DNA from: Aspidapion aeneum | Taxonomy: Eukaryota > Arthropoda > Insecta > Coleoptera > Brentidae | DNA: 64,000 bases | Assembly (NCBI GenBank): GCA_963576565.1 | Contig: OY755039.1 | Coordinates: 74,914,771-74,978,770, forward strand | Direction: 5' to 3' | In this document: piece after piece, positions 62,906-64,000 of the stretch | Layout of the letters: every line of letters begins with the position of its first letter | How positions within the stretch are numbered: the first letter of the stretch is position 1 | Translations under genes and position numbers: made by a program | Notes under the pieces: generated by a model | Database searches by the model: none | Seen by the model: only the letters and a program-made list of their open reading frames with translations | What the model was told of the DNA's origin: nothing

Positions 62906-63378
62906 TATAGTCCAAATTATAGGCATTTGTAATGACGTCATTTTTGTTTATCTTTGTTTAGTATATTATAAACAGCGGCGACAATAAACTTAAAAAAAAA
63001 GTAATGTCTATGATTAATTCATTTTTTAATTAGGTAGGTAATGGTAGGTAATTGGTTATGTGAAGTATCCGTCACTGTTAATCAAAAACATGAGTTTGTC
63101 AACTTGTCGGAAATTATTTTAAAAAGTTGTAAAATGCCGAGAAACAAATATAATAGGTTCAATGAACAATCGCAGCTGATAATTTAAAATATATTGCCTT
63201 TTTTTCAACTGGAAAGGAAACAAGTTCGAAATGGAATCGCACTTCAATTTGAGAATGTAATACAGCGAGACGCAGATGCAACAAAATTGAGCCCAACAAC
63301 GACAGTAAATATAAAAAATATCTACGCCATACGTTTTTTTCTCACCTGGTGACGTTATTACAAATAATTTAGACTATA
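62906..63378 (+). mobile_element. 473 bp deletion derivative of an IS630/Tc1-type element
   Basis: TA on both sides; left TATAGTCCAAATTATAGGCA then TTTGTAATGACGTCA, right TGACGTTATTACAAATAATT then TAGACTATA. Unlike the other miniatures here it retains the first part of the transposase gene. Confidence 0.85.
63134..63352 (+). pseudogene. Transposase N-terminus (helix-turn-helix part)
   Basis: MPRNKYNRFNEQSQLII, a TAA (63185), then NILPFFQLERKQVRNG, FENVIQRDADATKL and SPTTTVNIKNI, stopping at a TGA inside the right inverted repeat. The 'NVIQRTADATGLS..TV..I' wording is the N-terminal helix-turn-helix of insect IS630-type transposases. The DDE catalytic part has been deleted together with everything up to the right end. 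Confidence 0.65.
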
Positions 63379-63593
63379 CTTGTGTGGTACTATTTTAAAG
63401 GTAACTGTCCATAAGACAAAAACCATACGAATAAAATATAGTTTGTTTTGTTCAGTGCTATTACACTGGGGGGATCTTCAATTGGACGCATCCCCGGGTG
63501 GCGGCTAGGGGTTATTTTGCGCGGACCAAAATGGGTAAAAAATACATTATACATTAATCGTGTGAGCTTAGGTGCCCATATATTGGCAGAGTA
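63379..63593. other. Repeat-family spacer
   Basis: Ends GTGTGAGCTTAGGTGCCCAT then ATATTGGCAGAGTATT, matching 62235-62270, so it is part of the GTGTGAGCT family. Confidence 0.5.
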
Positions 63594-64000
63594 TTAGCTC
63601 ACACATATACTATACTATAGTAGTGTGAGCTATGGTAATCCTAATTTTTTCGAGAAAAAAAAAGTTGCTCCGATTTCAAAAATTTTTATATATCTTTGCG
63701 TTTCAGATGATTTTGAAACTTTTTTGTTGCGCCGTCTGTCTGTCTGTCTGTCTGTAACGACCAACGCGCATAACTCAAAAACCGTTTGGCCGATTTTAAT
63801 GAAATTTGGTACCTAGGCTGGGTTTTGGGTCGAGATGGTCCCATTTAAAAATGAACAAAATCGACCGAACACAAACCAAATAAAAGGGTGGGGGTAGATT
63901 TCAAAAATTAGAGTTTATGTGAAAATATGGCGTGTGTGATATCAAACGAAAGGTAATTGAGTCTGGAGTTAAACAAAATACATTTTAATTTATTTTAAAA
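63594..64000 (+). repeat. GTGTGAGCT-bounded repeat, copy 3 (cut by window edge)
   Basis: Nearly identical to copy 1: TAGCTCACACATATACTATA, (CTGT)n at about 63736-63755, TTGGCCGATTTTAATGAAAT and the start of the GGGTGGGGGTA unit array. High identity to copy 1 points to recent spread or local amplification. Confidence 0.9.

Overview
The window looks like a nuclear contig from an arthropod, most likely an insect. The evidence is the strong A+T bias, coding blocks broken by GT-AG introns, the mix of CR1/Jockey/RTE-type LINEs with mariner, hAT-like and MULE-like DNA elements, and a TTAGG-containing tandem tract. I cannot name the order or species. No bacterial, phage or CRISPR signal was seen.

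Almost the whole window is transposable-element debris. One conventional host gene is recognised: the last two coding exons of an inositol-trisphosphate 3-kinase on the minus strand (61377-61448 and 56718-56993), joined in phase across a 4.4 kb intron full of nested transposons. The rest of that gene should lie beyond the right edge. A Ser/Asn/Gln-rich block near 25.2-25.7 kb, an NLS-bearing C-terminus at 48.1 kb and two short exon-like islands (34.4 and 36.1 kb) may be host remnants, but I could not identify them.

Layout: 0.7-4.2 kb, decayed CR1/L2-like LINE, a (TAAA)n tract and a second LINE 3' end. 4.8-9.0 kb, a 4 kb foldback made of inverted arrays of a ~128 bp satellite behind a GGCGCC-rich end; a short relative sits at 48.2 kb. 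9.5-17 kb, TA-flanked inverted-repeat elements, a gypsy-type RT scrap, an RTE-like LINE with a broken mariner between two of its segments, and fragments of a second RTE-like family. 18-25 kb, diverged repeats and nested foldbacks. 26.0-29.9 kb (+) and 34.3-29.9 kb (-), two near-complete Jockey-group LINEs meeting tail to tail. 34-47 kb, many short terminal-inverted-repeat elements, including one hAT-like insertion whose empty site is present elsewhere in the window, plus a dead THAP-domain ORF. 49.1-49.6 kb, a TTAGG/TTGGG 10-mer tract. 51-56.6 kb, more foldbacks, one with an 11 bp target duplication lying just downstream of the kinase stop codon. 57-64 kb, kinase introns carrying a ~2.9 kb transposon remnant and a GTGTGAGCT-bounded repeat family.

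The genes do not form a working system apart from the kinase exons. The minus-strand LINE is the only element with two long open frames, and its endonuclease appears to carry an internal deletion. The most unusual signals are: an in-frame amber codon with a leaky-stop context between the two LINE ORFs at 26.8 kb; the 10-mer telomere-like tract with an orientation switch; the satellite-arm foldback family; and a 20-odd base motif (core CCGATTTTnATGAAATTTGG) recurring in several otherwise unrelated repeat families.
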